Below are positions 35,463 through 44,438 of a DNA stretch of 62,370 nucleotides, piece after piece. The DNA lies in the NCBI GenBank assembly GCA_040394475.1, contig JBEBSD010000034.1, positions 1 through 62,370 of the forward strand, given 5' to 3'. The notes below the pieces were generated by a model, which did no database searches, was not told where the DNA came from, and worked only from the letters and a program-made list of their open reading frames with translations. The stretch's first letter is position 1. Every line of letters starts with the position of its first letter. This DNA is from JBEBSD01 sp040394475 (GTDB lineage: Bacteria; Bacteroidota; Bacteroidia; Cytophagales; Spirosomataceae). The position numbers and the translations under genes were made by a program.

Positions 35463-36059
35463 TTAAAAAGCCAGTAGTGTAAGTGCCAGCCACAATTCGA
35501 TACCCGAAAAATGGACCGACTTGTCGACTAAGTAGTGCTTGATGAGTTTGTTGGCAATTTTGAGGTGATCCTTTACGGTATGTACGGATAACTCCATTTC
35601 GGCGGCGATTTCTTCCAGGCTTTTCCCCTCCATCCGGTATTTCCTGAAAATTATTCTTTTCCGATCAGGCAGCTGCGCGATGGCCTCCTGCACCAGTTGC
35701 AGTTTTTGTTCAAATACTTCTTCATCGATTTCCGGTACCTCCGCAAAAACCTCCAGTTCATGCCCGTCGGCAAACTCGATGAAACTCCGCTTCTGTTTCT
35801 TTTTCAGGTAAGATAGCGATTTATTGTAGCTTACCACAAAAAGCCAGTTGGCGACCCGGTCCGGCTCCAGCCGGCTCCAGTTTTCCCACAAAGCAATAAA
35901 TACCTCCTGAAGCACATCTTCGGCTACTTCCGGTCGAATGACTATTTTCAGGATATTCGCATACACAGCCTGATGGAACTCGCGATAATAAGTCTCGAAT
36001 AAAACCATCGGCTCATCGGAGTTCCCTTGATAACCAGCTGACGGATCAATGCTTTTCAT
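35463..36059 (-). CDS. ECF RNA polymerase sigma-70 factor (Bacteroidota FecI-like)
   Basis: The protein has 198 residues from the ATG at 36059 (MKSIDPSAGYQG); the frame open to 36173 is not used because it spans the promoter. Region 2 is YREFHQAVYANILKIV with AEDVLQEVFIALWENW. Region 4 is LPDRKRIIFRKYRMEGKSLE with the HTH ELSVHTVKDHL. A hydrophobic tail (ELWLALTLLAF) ends the protein, common in this family. It should direct transcription of the downstream SusCD-sulfatase genes when released by FecR. Confidence 0.94.
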   Translation of the reverse strand: MKSIDPSAGYQGNSDEPMVLFETYYREFHQAVYANILKIVIRPEVAEDVLQEVFIALWENWSRLEPDRVANWLFVVSYNKSLSYLKKKQKRSFIEFADGHELEVFAEVPEIDEEVFEQKLQLVQEAIAQLPDRKRIIFRKYRMEGKSLEEIAAEMELSVHTVKDHLKIANKLIKHYLVDKSVHFSGIELWLALTLLAF

Positions 36060-36120
36060 CGGCGTACTAATTACTGATCTGTGTAGAGAAACGGTGCAAT
36101 AAAGATAAGGGTTTATAAGA

Positions 36121-36128
36121 CAAAAATA
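36121..36128 (-). promoter_or_regulatory. Candidate -7 box for the sigma-fecR genes
   Basis: TATTTTTG on the minus strand matches TAnnTTTG and lies 61 bp upstream of the sigma start codon. No matching -33 TTG was found at 19-21 bp. The rest of the 36060-36406 gap shows only an 8-bp inverted repeat GTCCTGCA/TGCAGGAC (36349-36385). Confidence 0.4.
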
Positions 36129-36406
36129 GGAAAAGTTATGACTATCTTGAAGTTGCCCTGTTCCTGCCGGCAACCCTTGATGAGCCGCTTCCGCAATCCT
36201 ATTGCATGAGAATGGCCGTAAAGGCGTGCTTTAGACGGTGAAGCCTCTTGTTGTTTTTTGTTTAGTATGCCACTAATTCCGGAAAAGGAGGGGCTTCCCG
36301 TTGAAAAAAGGTATAAAACGCCGCGGCAGTTGCTGCGTAAAAGAGAATGTCCTGCAGTACCATTTTTTTAAACGGTTTGCAGGACAATCAGGCCTTAATG
36401 GTGTGG

Positions 36407-37165
36407 TTACTTACAGCTATCCAGCAGACGATGCGCCAGGCGGATGGTTTTTTGTTTGTTGGCTTCTTTGTCATTCCCCAGAATGACCGACACCGAAAAT
36501 TCGGCCCCCTGGTGGTTGACATAGAGCCGCTGCTCTATTGCATTCCAGCTGGCGGCATCGGCCAGCCCGGGGATAAAGGTGTACGCCTGGCTGATTTCCC
36601 CCGCAATACCGGAAAGCGATTTTCCCGTTCCGACAACGGTTTCAGGATCAACTCCCATCTCTTCCAGCTGCTTGAGCCTTTTCTTGATCTCCGGGTTATC
36701 CGTTTGTCCGCTTAAGGCGTTTTCCATCGCCTTTGCTGCCATTTCCAGTTCCTCATCGGTGCGGTTGCGGCGGCTTTCTTTAAAAGCGGCCAGTGATACG
36801 GCCTGAATCCCGTATAAGGTTACTTCGTCCGAGACAGGTACTTGTATGGTAAAGCCGACGACGTTTTTTTCAACGGTCCTGTCGGTTTCCCAGGAATAGC
36901 CGACGGAATGATAAACCGGGTTCTTCAGCACCTTTGAATACTTGTAAGTGGTCCCGGCAGTATCCCGCCCGGCGGTGGCGGCCGCTATTTCAGGCGTTAA
37001 TAAGGCATCCAGCTTTTCGGTATAGTCGAGCAGGCAAGAATTGGCGGTCTTTTTACCGGCGGCATCACTAAGGGCGTCCTTAATGGTAGAATCCGACGTA
37101 GAGGAGTTGCAGCCGAGTAGGCAAATCGTGCTGAGAAGCAGGGCAATACAAATGGGGCTGTTCAC
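36407..37165 (-). CDS. Lipoprotein of unknown function
   Basis: This 252-residue protein has a lipobox ending at Cys19 (LLSTICLLGCNSS). The remainder is soluble, with a charged helical stretch around 120-165 (RRNRTDEELEMAAKAMENAL) and no domain I recognise. It follows the OmpA-family gene by 10 bp, so the two are co-transcribed and may act together at the outer membrane or in the periplasm. The short gap and shared strand are the only functional clues. Confidence 0.8.
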   Translation of the reverse strand: MNSPICIALLLSTICLLGCNSSTSDSTIKDALSDAAGKKTANSCLLDYTEKLDALLTPEIAAATAGRDTAGTTYKYSKVLKNPVYHSVGYSWETDRTVEKNVVGFTIQVPVSDEVTLYGIQAVSLAAFKESRRNRTDEELEMAAKAMENALSGQTDNPEIKKRLKQLEEMGVDPETVVGTGKSLSGIAGEISQAYTFIPGLADAASWNAIEQRLYVNHQGAEFSVSVILGNDKEANKQKTIRLAHRLLDSCK

Positions 37166-37175
37166 GGATATACGG

Positions 37176-38471
37176 TTAAAGTTTTACAAATTCGACCCGG
37201 CGGTTATTCGCCTTTCCCTGGGAGGTACTGTTATCATACAGCGACTCGGACGCTCCTTTCCCATCGGTTTCCATGCGGGAAGCGGCAATCCCGAATGCTG
37301 TGACAAGGGCATTTTTGACGGCCCGGGCACGGGCCTGTGATAAGACCAGATTGCCGGATGCCGTCCCGTCGCTGTCTGTGTGGCCGATTATCCTGATGGT
37401 GATGGCAGGATTTTCTGTCAGTGTTGCAGCGATATCCTTGAGGACGGCATAGGAGCTGGATTTGATCTGATCCGAGTTGCTGTCGAACAGGATTCCGGTG
37501 GTTGAAAACCGTCCTTCCGAAATAAGTTTGCTCCGTGCATCGGGCGTCCCTTCGGCGAGTCGTAAGGCGGATACATAAAAAGCGCCTTCTCCCCAGTAAT
37601 TCCGGGCCATCAGCAGGCGGTAGGGGACGCCTGATGCAAATGCCCTGGGGAGGTCCAGGACCTTAATTTCATTCACATAGACCCGCAAACGGGTTTTTTG
37701 GCGCCAGACCGACAGATGTGCATTCGGGACGGCGACGCTCCAGGGTTGTTTGAAATTATTTTCAATCAACTGGCCGCCGGCTGCGTCATAGGTCCGGATG
37801 CCCGAATGTGCAGTGTTTCCGGGATGCATAAAGAGTTCAACACGGTTGGGATCGGAAAGCTCAAACGGATTGGCGGTCGGCTGCACAAAATAGAAGGAAT
37901 TGCCATTGTCATTAGCGGAAATATCCCCGGTAACCGCCAGATCCATTTCAAGGGTAAAATGTTCGGGGAGAGGGCTGTCGTATTCAGGATAGAACAAACC
38001 GTTCTGTGTGATCATCAACCATTTGGCGGCGCCGGTATTGCTCAGGGTGACGACTTCTCCGGAAGCATTGGTATTCCAATGTGCCGGAAAATCTCCGATC
38101 GCATCCTGGCCGAAGTCCTCTGAAAAGAGTACGTTCTCACCGGGGACGAAATCAAATTTGGAATAGGCGGCAAATCCGGTTTCCGCAGCTGCGGCCGGTT
38201 GCTCCTGGCGGGTGGTTTCTTCACCGGAAGCACCGGTTTCCTCCGGCTGCTGAGCAGCATCGGCAGCGCCGTTTTTTTTGTCTTTTTTCCTGAACAAGCT
38301 CCCGATCCCTTCTTCAACCTTATCCAGTCCCTTGTCTACTCCCTGGTCGATTCTGCTGTTGGCCCGGTTGGTTGCTTTCCTTTTGACCGTTTCGTTAGGA
38401 TCCAGGATTTGCGCACGAAGTGCGCCGGTTCCTGCTACGAGTAATATGCACAGATAAAGAGCTTTTTGCAT
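37176..38471 (-). CDS. OmpA-family outer-membrane protein
   Basis: This 431-residue protein has a signal peptide (ALYLCILLVAGTGALRAQ). A low-complexity Lys/Gln/Glu-rich linker (~60-100) precedes a central region (~115-300) that reads like a concanavalin/laminin-G-type beta sandwich (HFTLEMDLAVTGD, LRVYVNEIKVLDLPRAF). A C-terminal OmpA domain (~320-431) contains TIRIIGHTDSDGTASGN, LSQARARAVKNALV and NRRVEFVKL, which binds peptidoglycan. It may anchor the envelope and bind a ligand outside. It is divergent from the histidine kinase gene at 38691. Confidence 0.9.
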   Translation of the reverse strand: MQKALYLCILLVAGTGALRAQILDPNETVKRKATNRANSRIDQGVDKGLDKVEEGIGSLFRKKDKKNGAADAAQQPEETGASGEETTRQEQPAAAAETGFAAYSKFDFVPGENVLFSEDFGQDAIGDFPAHWNTNASGEVVTLSNTGAAKWLMITQNGLFYPEYDSPLPEHFTLEMDLAVTGDISANDNGNSFYFVQPTANPFELSDPNRVELFMHPGNTAHSGIRTYDAAGGQLIENNFKQPWSVAVPNAHLSVWRQKTRLRVYVNEIKVLDLPRAFASGVPYRLLMARNYWGEGAFYVSALRLAEGTPDARSKLISEGRFSTTGILFDSNSDQIKSSSYAVLKDIAATLTENPAITIRIIGHTDSDGTASGNLVLSQARARAVKNALVTAFGIAASRMETDGKGASESLYDNSTSQGKANNRRVEFVKL

Positions 38472-38660
38472 AGGAGTGAAAGTTGATCTCCGTTGAATGA
38501 GAATTCAAAAATCCCATGATTTGCTCCGTCAGAAAATAAGGACTGAGTAATTAACCCTGATAGCCTAGTAACTGACGTGTGGCGGTGCTTTGGAAGCGGC
38601 AAATGCTAAGTGAAGGTGGAAGGCTGCTCAGTGCCCGTCGGAAACGTGAGAAGATGCCGC

Positions 38661-38668
38661 TACATTTG
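38661..38668 (+). promoter_or_regulatory. Candidate -7 box for the histidine kinase operon
   Basis: TACATTTG matches TAnnTTTG, with the ATG 22 bp downstream. No good TTG -33 box was seen at the expected distance. The 219-bp divergent gap (38472-38690) holds no gene. Confidence 0.45.
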
Positions 38669-38690
38669 AAGAGGCTTTATAAACAGTAAA

Positions 38691-40772
38691 ATGGTAACTG
38701 CGCGTGTATGGTGGTGTCTTGTATGCTGCGTCTTGTCGACTACGCTGACGGCGCAGGATACGCTCCGGCTTTCGGCTTTGAAAGGAGAGATCCGGCTGTC
38801 TCAGGCAGCTGTCGGCGCCTATCTGATCCACAATACCCGGGATCCGGAGGTGGCTGAAGCACAGGGAGCGTGGGCTTTGCTGAACCAACTGTCGGAACCC
38901 CGGAAGGGTTCCGCCTGCTGGATGCGTTTTTGGGTATACAATGACTTGCCAGATTCTGCCTATGTGGATATCGTTGCAACGCAGGCCGATTCCGCTTACC
39001 TGTGGGCCGGAACTGCCGGCGGGCCCTATACCATTTCCCAGTTGACAGGCCCCTTTGTAAACGTCCGGGAATGGGTTTTTCCGGAATACCCGGAATTGCT
39101 GTATGTTTCCTGTCCGCCGGGAACATACAGCCGCATAATGCTGCGGATTTCCAGTATACCCGGCCGTCCTTTCGGCATGCAGCAGATTTATCTGCAACCC
39201 CGGCCGATCACCCTGGAAGAAGTCGTCAGTGGTTACCGGACGTATAACGTGCGCACCGAGTTTAATGGTTTTTTTCTCGGAGCGGTAGTGGCCATGATGC
39301 TTTTCTTCTTGTTCCTGTATTTCCGTGCCAGAGAGAAAGCCTTGTTATATTATGCGTTTTACCTGACCGGAGTGGCCGGCTATTCACTTATCGTCAAGTC
39401 GATCCCCTATTCGGAGTTGTCAAAGGTCGCCTACCTCAGCCTTCCCTTAACCTATCAACTGGGAGAGCCGGTTCAGTATCTTTTTTTTGCAGCGTATGCC
39501 GCCTTCGGAAAATATTTACTCGATATCGATGCGCGGTACCGGGTGTTGAACCGGGCGCTGACGATGTTGATAAGGGGCTTGCTGGCAGCAGGGTCGCTGC
39601 TGTTGATCGCTAACTTGGTGGATTTTAATTACGCCTTTCAGGAAAAGGCATTTGTGCTGACGAGGGTGATTATTCTCCCTGCTGCCGTAGGCCTGGTTCT
39701 GTGGGTGGCCTGGGAAGTGAAAAGCCCGGTTAAGTGGTTTTTTGTAGTGGGAAGCGCCGCCTTTCTGCTGGGGGGGCTGCTGGCCTTCCTGGTAGATCCA
39801 AAGAGCAGACATCTCTTTTTCGGGAGTACATATCTGAATCCGGTCATCGCTTTTAAAAGTGGGATCCTTGCCGAAAGTCTGTGTTTTGCCCTGGCATTGG
39901 GATACAAAATACGACTGACGGCATCCGAAAAAGAGAATGCCGTCAGGGCTTATGTGGGGCAGTTGCAGCTGAACCGGCAACTGGTGGCTACGGAAAATGA
40001 ACGGCTGGAAAGCATGGTGGCCGGAAGGACTGCCGAAGTTATTGAGAAAAACCGGCAGCTCGACCAGCAGCAGCAGCAGCAGCGGGAACTGGATTTCCAG
40101 AAAAAGCTTGCAGAAATGGAGATGCAGGCGCTGCGCAGTCAAATGAACCCTCATTTTATTTTCAATAGCCTGAATTCTATCCGGTACCAGATTCTGAAAG
40201 GGGAATATGAACAGGCTTCCAGGTATCTGACCCGTTTTGCAAGGATGCTCCGACAGATTCTCAATAATTCGCGTGAGCCTGTGATTACCCTTTCGGAAGA
40301 AATAGACTTGATCCGATTGTACCTGGAGCTGGAGCAGCTGCGGTTCGGGAAGGATTTTGAATATGAGGTGTCGGTAGCCGGAGCGCTGGACACCGGCATC
40401 GTGTGTATTCCGTCGATGCTGTTGCAGCCGTATGTGGAGAATGCCCTTAAGCATGGACTGGTACGAAGTGCGCGCAGACCCAGGCGGTTGTCGGTACGGA
40501 TACGGGGAACCGGCTTCGGGTACCAGTATGAAATAGAAGATAACGGGATCGGCAGAAAGGCGGCCGGTGCTGTCATCCCCGCTCACCGGCAGGAGAGCCT
40601 GGGGCTTAAAATCAACAACGAGCGTATTGCGTTGTTTAATGCGGATTCGGAGGATCGGTTAAAAGTGATTTTCGAGGACCTGGAAGCGCCTGATGGACAG
40701 GCGCTGGGGACCCGGGTAATCATCAGACACCGCCGCGCGGCGGATGAATTAGGTAATAGATCTGTAACCTGA
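38691..40772 (+). CDS. 7TM-DISM sensor histidine kinase (LytS-type His_kinase)
   Basis: The protein has 693 residues. A signal peptide (~1-22) is followed by a periplasmic DISMED2-like beta domain (~25-165) and a seven-helix membrane region (~185-395). A coiled coil with a QQQQQQ tract encoded by CAG repeats follows (~400-475). The His_kinase domain SQMNPHFIFNSLNSIRYQIL has phospho-His488, and the HATPase region has VENALKHGL and EIEDNGIGRK. DISM sensors are thought to sense small carbohydrate-like ligands. It is 8 bp before the LytTR regulator, its probable partner. Confidence 0.94.
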   Translation: MVTARVWWCLVCCVLSTTLTAQDTLRLSALKGEIRLSQAAVGAYLIHNTRDPEVAEAQGAWALLNQLSEPRKGSACWMRFWVYNDLPDSAYVDIVATQADSAYLWAGTAGGPYTISQLTGPFVNVREWVFPEYPELLYVSCPPGTYSRIMLRISSIPGRPFGMQQIYLQPRPITLEEVVSGYRTYNVRTEFNGFFLGAVVAMMLFFLFLYFRAREKALLYYAFYLTGVAGYSLIVKSIPYSELSKVAYLSLPLTYQLGEPVQYLFFAAYAAFGKYLLDIDARYRVLNRALTMLIRGLLAAGSLLLIANLVDFNYAFQEKAFVLTRVIILPAAVGLVLWVAWEVKSPVKWFFVVGSAAFLLGGLLAFLVDPKSRHLFFGSTYLNPVIAFKSGILAESLCFALALGYKIRLTASEKENAVRAYVGQLQLNRQLVATENERLESMVAGRTAEVIEKNRQLDQQQQQQRELDFQKKLAEMEMQALRSQMNPHFIFNSLNSIRYQILKGEYEQASRYLTRFARMLRQILNNSREPVITLSEEIDLIRLYLELEQLRFGKDFEYEVSVAGALDTGIVCIPSMLLQPYVENALKHGLVRSARRPRRLSVRIRGTGFGYQYEIEDNGIGRKAAGAVIPAHRQESLGLKINNERIALFNADSEDRLKVIFEDLEAPDGQALGTRVIIRHRRAADELGNRSVT

Positions 40773-40780
40773 ATAATAGA

Positions 40781-41542
40781 ATGGAAAATTCGGTGGTTTT
40801 AATTGATGATGAGGTGCACTGTACAGAAAGCCTGGAATTGCTGCTGCATAAGATGCATCCTTTTTTAAAGGTGACCGGTAAGTTTAATCAGGCCGGTCAC
40901 GCACTTGAATACCTGATCAACCATCCGCCGGACCTGGTTTTCCTGGATATCGAGATGCCGGAGATGAGCGGGTTTGAGCTCCTGAGCCGGGTAGGGCACC
41001 TGCATTTCGATGTGGTTTTTGTGACGGCTTATGATCAGTATGCCATCAAGGCCTTTAATTACAGCGCGATCAGTTACCTGCTCAAACCCGTTGACGAGGA
41101 AGAGCTGGAACGAGCAGTGCTGCGATGGAAGGATAAAAAGGACCGTACGCTGAGTATGGGTCAGCTTACCATGATGAACGAACTGCTCCGGCAGGCCGGT
41201 AAGCTGAAGACGCGGCTTGCCTTACCCACGCAGGAAGGACTGGAGTTTATCGAAATAAAGGCCATCATCCGCTGCGAAAGCGACAGTAACTATACCCAGA
41301 TCCATTGCGTGAACCAAACCCGGCACCTCATCTGCCGGACGTTGAAGGAAGTGGAAGGCGTTCTGGGAGGGAATGGATTTCTGCGAGTGCACCATTCCCA
41401 CCTGATCAACGTGCAGTACATCAAAAAATTCATCCGGAACGACGGCGGTTACATCCTGATGGAGGACGGGGCGCTGATCTCGGTTTCCAGGGGGAAAAAG
41501 GACCGGCTGTTCGAATTGTTTAACAGCGTGGAACGATTGTAA
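40781..41542 (+). CDS. LytTR-family response regulator
   Basis: This 253-residue regulator has a receiver domain (~1-120) with acidic pocket LIDDE, phospho-Asp56 (VFLDIEMPEMSG) and Lys in LLKPVD. The LytTR DNA-binding domain (~150-250) contains IRCESDSNYTQIHC, HLICRTLKEVEGVL, FLRVHHSHLINVQYIKKF and ISVSRGKKDRL. It is cotranscribed with the kinase 8 bp upstream. Targets are unknown; the adjacent divergent OmpA-lipoprotein pair is a reasonable guess. Its stop is 5 bp from the convergent asparaginase stop. Confidence 0.95.
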   Translation: MENSVVLIDDEVHCTESLELLLHKMHPFLKVTGKFNQAGHALEYLINHPPDLVFLDIEMPEMSGFELLSRVGHLHFDVVFVTAYDQYAIKAFNYSAISYLLKPVDEEELERAVLRWKDKKDRTLSMGQLTMMNELLRQAGKLKTRLALPTQEGLEFIEIKAIIRCESDSNYTQIHCVNQTRHLICRTLKEVEGVLGGNGFLRVHHSHLINVQYIKKFIRNDGGYILMEDGALISVSRGKKDRLFELFNSVERL

Positions 41543-41547
41543 TCCGC

Positions 41548-42582
41548 CTACGAAAAATAACTCCCGGACTGCAAAACCACGGCAGACTGGTCTTCCTGTG
41601 TAAGCGTATAGCTAAAATCCGGCTGGACGGCAAAAGCGCCGATCTGCCCGTATTTGTTCAGTGCGATAAAACCAACCTGAAATTCCCTGGCCCGTTCCGG
41701 ATCCCTTTTGACGATCCGTTCAACGGCTTTCTTACAGGCCTCTTCCGGGCTGGCTCCCTGCCGCATAAATTCGACGACCAGGTGGGAACCTGCTACACGG
41801 ATTACTTCTTCCCCCTGTCCGGAGCAGGTGACCGCTCCCACTTCGTTGTCCACAAACAGGCCGGCCCCGATGATCGGGGAATCCCCGACGCGCCCCCGCA
41901 TTTTGAACCCCATACCGCTGGTGGTGCACATCCCGGAAAGGTTCTGGTTCGTATCCAGGGCCAGGGTGCCCATGGTGTCGTGATTGGGGGCGCCGTTTTC
42001 CAGGCGGTTGGGAGCGAAGGGACCGTTCGCTTTTTCGGCGCGCTCTTTCAGGTTTTCAATATTAATAACCGGCCTGTATTCGGCTTTTTCCAGCCATTTC
42101 CGGTAGCTTTCTTCAGCGCCCGGCGATAATTCCGCCGGTTCCAGGGTGAATCCGTTGGCAAGTGCAAACTGCTGCGCCCCGCTTCCTACCAGCAATACGT
42201 GGGGGGTCGTTTCCATTACCTTGCGGGCCACCGATACAGGATGTTTGATCCGTTCCAGGAATGCCACCGAACCGATGTTCGCCAGGTGGTCCATGATACA
42301 GGCATCGAGGGTTACGAAGCCGTCGCGGTCAGGATTGCCGCCCAATCCGACACAACAATTGATATTGTTTTCAATCGCGATTCCGGCTTGCTCCACTGCA
42401 TCCAGCGCCGTTCCTCCCTGTTCCAGAACGGGCCAGGCGGCAGCGTTGGCAATGGCGCCGCTGTCCCAGGTCGAAATAACAAGAGGCTTTCTGACTGTAG
42501 GAGGAGTACACGTTAATGCTGAGATGCCCGGCAGTGACAGCACCGACCAGCGGAGAAACGAACGGCGGGATGAATTTTTCAT
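41548..42582 (-). CDS. Glycosylasparaginase (N4-GlcNAc-asparaginase, Ntn-hydrolase)
   Basis: The protein has 344 residues from the ATG at 42582, where a Tat-like signal begins (MKNSSRRSFLRWSVLSLPG); the frame open to 42651 is not needed. The autocleavage/nucleophile Thr203 is in NHDTMGTLALD, and substrate-loop motifs GRVGDSPIIGAGLFVDN and TCSGQGEE fit aspartylglucosaminidase. It splits the GlcNAc-Asn bond left by N-glycan degradation, acting in the periplasm. It may connect with use of host or eukaryotic glycoproteins, together with the sulfatase locus. There are no obvious operon partners. Confidence 0.93.
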   Translation of the reverse strand: MKNSSRRSFLRWSVLSLPGISALTCTPPTVRKPLVISTWDSGAIANAAAWPVLEQGGTALDAVEQAGIAIENNINCCVGLGGNPDRDGFVTLDACIMDHLANIGSVAFLERIKHPVSVARKVMETTPHVLLVGSGAQQFALANGFTLEPAELSPGAEESYRKWLEKAEYRPVINIENLKERAEKANGPFAPNRLENGAPNHDTMGTLALDTNQNLSGMCTTSGMGFKMRGRVGDSPIIGAGLFVDNEVGAVTCSGQGEEVIRVAGSHLVVEFMRQGASPEEACKKAVERIVKRDPERAREFQVGFIALNKYGQIGAFAVQPDFSYTLTQEDQSAVVLQSGSYFS

Positions 42583-42769
42583 GAGAATATCGGGGTGTTT
42601 TATAGAGTGATAGCATTCCGGAACATGTTGAATGCAGCAGGTATTATTCAATCAGGTGCAAAATATAATTTAAATACTTCACAAAGTGGCAGGTTTTTAG
42701 TGAGAAATTATAATAAGTACGTGTGCCTCGAAACTGCTTCGGAAATGAAAACAGCAGGTTTCGGGTTGA

Positions 42770-44155
42770 TCAGACGGTTTCGGTCGCCATTCCGGATGCG
42801 TGCATTTTTGCATCATCGAGTTCTCCCTCCCAACGTCCTATCACGGCAGTAGCCAGGCAATTCCCGATAACATTGACCGAAGTACGGGCCATATCCATCA
42901 GTTCGTCGATACCCATAATGAGGAGTACCGGCCATTCCGGCATCCCGAAGTTAGCAACAGCGCCGAGGAGAATCACCATGGTGGCACGGGGAATCCCGGC
43001 AACCCCTTTACTGGTCAGCATCAGGAGAAAAACCATGACAATCTGCTGGGAAATAGGGAAATGATGCCCCGACGCCTGCGCAACGAAAATAGTGGCCAGC
43101 GACAGGTACAGCGTAGAGCCGTCGAGGTTAAAACTATAACCGGTAGGCATCACGAAAGAAACAATCTGGCGGGGTACGCCGAATTTTTCCATTTTCTCCA
43201 TCGCTTTGGGAAGGGCGGATTCGGAGCTGGTCGTGGCAAAGGCAATGGAGACGGGTTCGGCGATAGTTTTGATAAACTTTATAATGGGAATGCGGCAATA
43301 GAGCGCGATGGGAACGAGCACTCCTAAAAGAAAGACGATCAGGGCGCAGTAAAGGGTGATCAGCAGCATTCCCAGGTTCTTGAGGACTTCGATACCCATA
43401 TGTCCGACCGTTTCGGCAATGGCAGCCCCTACTCCGATCGGTGCAAACAGCATGACAATCCCGGTGAATTTGAACATCACTTCTGCGAGCAGCTCTACCC
43501 CGCCAACGAATTTTTTCTTCTTCTCCGAAGGCAGCATGGCCAATGCCACGCCGAAAAGGACACTGAAAACCACGATCTGCAGCACCTGACCCTCATAAAT
43601 GGACTTAGCGATGTTTTCCGGGAAGGAGTGCGCAATCACCTCCTGCCAGGTTTGCTGCGTCACTGCCGGGAGGCTCTCATGAAACGCAGCCGGGGGAATG
43701 AGACCGGCGCCCGGCTCAAACCAGTTGGCAAAGATCAGCCCGATCGCCAGTGCGAATGTGGTGACGACTTCGAAGTACAGCAACGATTTCCATCCCATGC
43801 GTCCTACCTGCTTTAAATCCGAATGTCCGGCGATACCGGCAACCAGGGTGGCAAACAGCAGGGGAGCAATAATGGTTTTAATCATCTGAAGGAATATCTT
43901 CCGGAGAAACGCCAGATTGGTGGCCAGCTCGGGGAAGTCGTGACCGATCCCGATTCCTACGACCATGGATACGAGTATCGAAGTGGTCAGGTTGCGGCGC
44001 ATGCAGGCATAGATCACAAACCCCAGGATACAAAGCCAGCGGAGTCCGAACAGGAAGGGTTCCGGGAAGGAGATCCAGCCGTAATGTTCAAATACAGCGG
44101 TGATGGCAGTGAGTGTAAACAGGACCCAGGTAGAGAGGAAAATTTTATTCTTCAT
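42770..44155 (-). CDS. Dicarboxylate/amino acid:cation symporter (DAACS family)
   Basis: This 461-residue inner-membrane transporter of the GltP/DctA type has eight helices plus two re-entrant loops. Motifs are FLRKIFLQMIKTIIAPLLFA, FATTSSESALPKAMEKM with the serine-rich HP1 loop, MPTGYSFNLDGSTLYLSLAT, and LLMLTSKGVAGIPRATMVIL with the HP2 region. It imports Asp/Glu or C4-dicarboxylates with Na+ or H+. It follows the asparaginase gene on the same strand but 187 bp upstream, so a role in taking up released Asp is possible but unproven. Confidence 0.94.
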   Translation of the reverse strand: MKNKIFLSTWVLFTLTAITAVFEHYGWISFPEPFLFGLRWLCILGFVIYACMRRNLTTSILVSMVVGIGIGHDFPELATNLAFLRKIFLQMIKTIIAPLLFATLVAGIAGHSDLKQVGRMGWKSLLYFEVVTTFALAIGLIFANWFEPGAGLIPPAAFHESLPAVTQQTWQEVIAHSFPENIAKSIYEGQVLQIVVFSVLFGVALAMLPSEKKKKFVGGVELLAEVMFKFTGIVMLFAPIGVGAAIAETVGHMGIEVLKNLGMLLITLYCALIVFLLGVLVPIALYCRIPIIKFIKTIAEPVSIAFATTSSESALPKAMEKMEKFGVPRQIVSFVMPTGYSFNLDGSTLYLSLATIFVAQASGHHFPISQQIVMVFLLMLTSKGVAGIPRATMVILLGAVANFGMPEWPVLLIMGIDELMDMARTSVNVIGNCLATAVIGRWEGELDDAKMHASGMATETV

Positions 44156-44287
44156 GTATTTCGCAAAGAAAATGTTGGTCGTAAACGGCAGGTAAACATA
44201 AGTAATTATTCCTACTCTTTGGGAATTTATCCCTTATTATATCGCACTTACAACGACAAAAAGAGGTTTTTGTGTAATTTAATACTG

Positions 44288-44411
44288 TATATTTGCAAAA
44301 ATGCCATATAATAATTGGAAAAGGGAGGTGGAGTCCTAATCGGTGTCCGCCCTGCTTCTTTGTCTCCGGAACCGGCGGCATTTCATTTCTAACGCTCAAT
44401 ATGTACTTTTG
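44288..44411 (+). promoter_or_regulatory. Two candidate -7 boxes for the ABC ATPase gene
   Basis: TATATTTG (44288-44295) and TACTTTTG (44404-44411) both match TAnnTTTG. The first has TTTG at 44269-44272 but with only 15 bp between; the second has no clear -33 box. The second lies 27 bp upstream of the ATG at 44439. Confidence 0.4.
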
Positions 44412-44438
44412 TTAGTATTGTGGCTTGAAATCAATTGT

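Noticed and set aside
40065..40087. CAG repeat in the histidine kinase gene as a contingency locus
   Set aside because: The tract is short and encodes glutamines in a coiled coil; changes would be in frame units of three, so no phase switch is expected.
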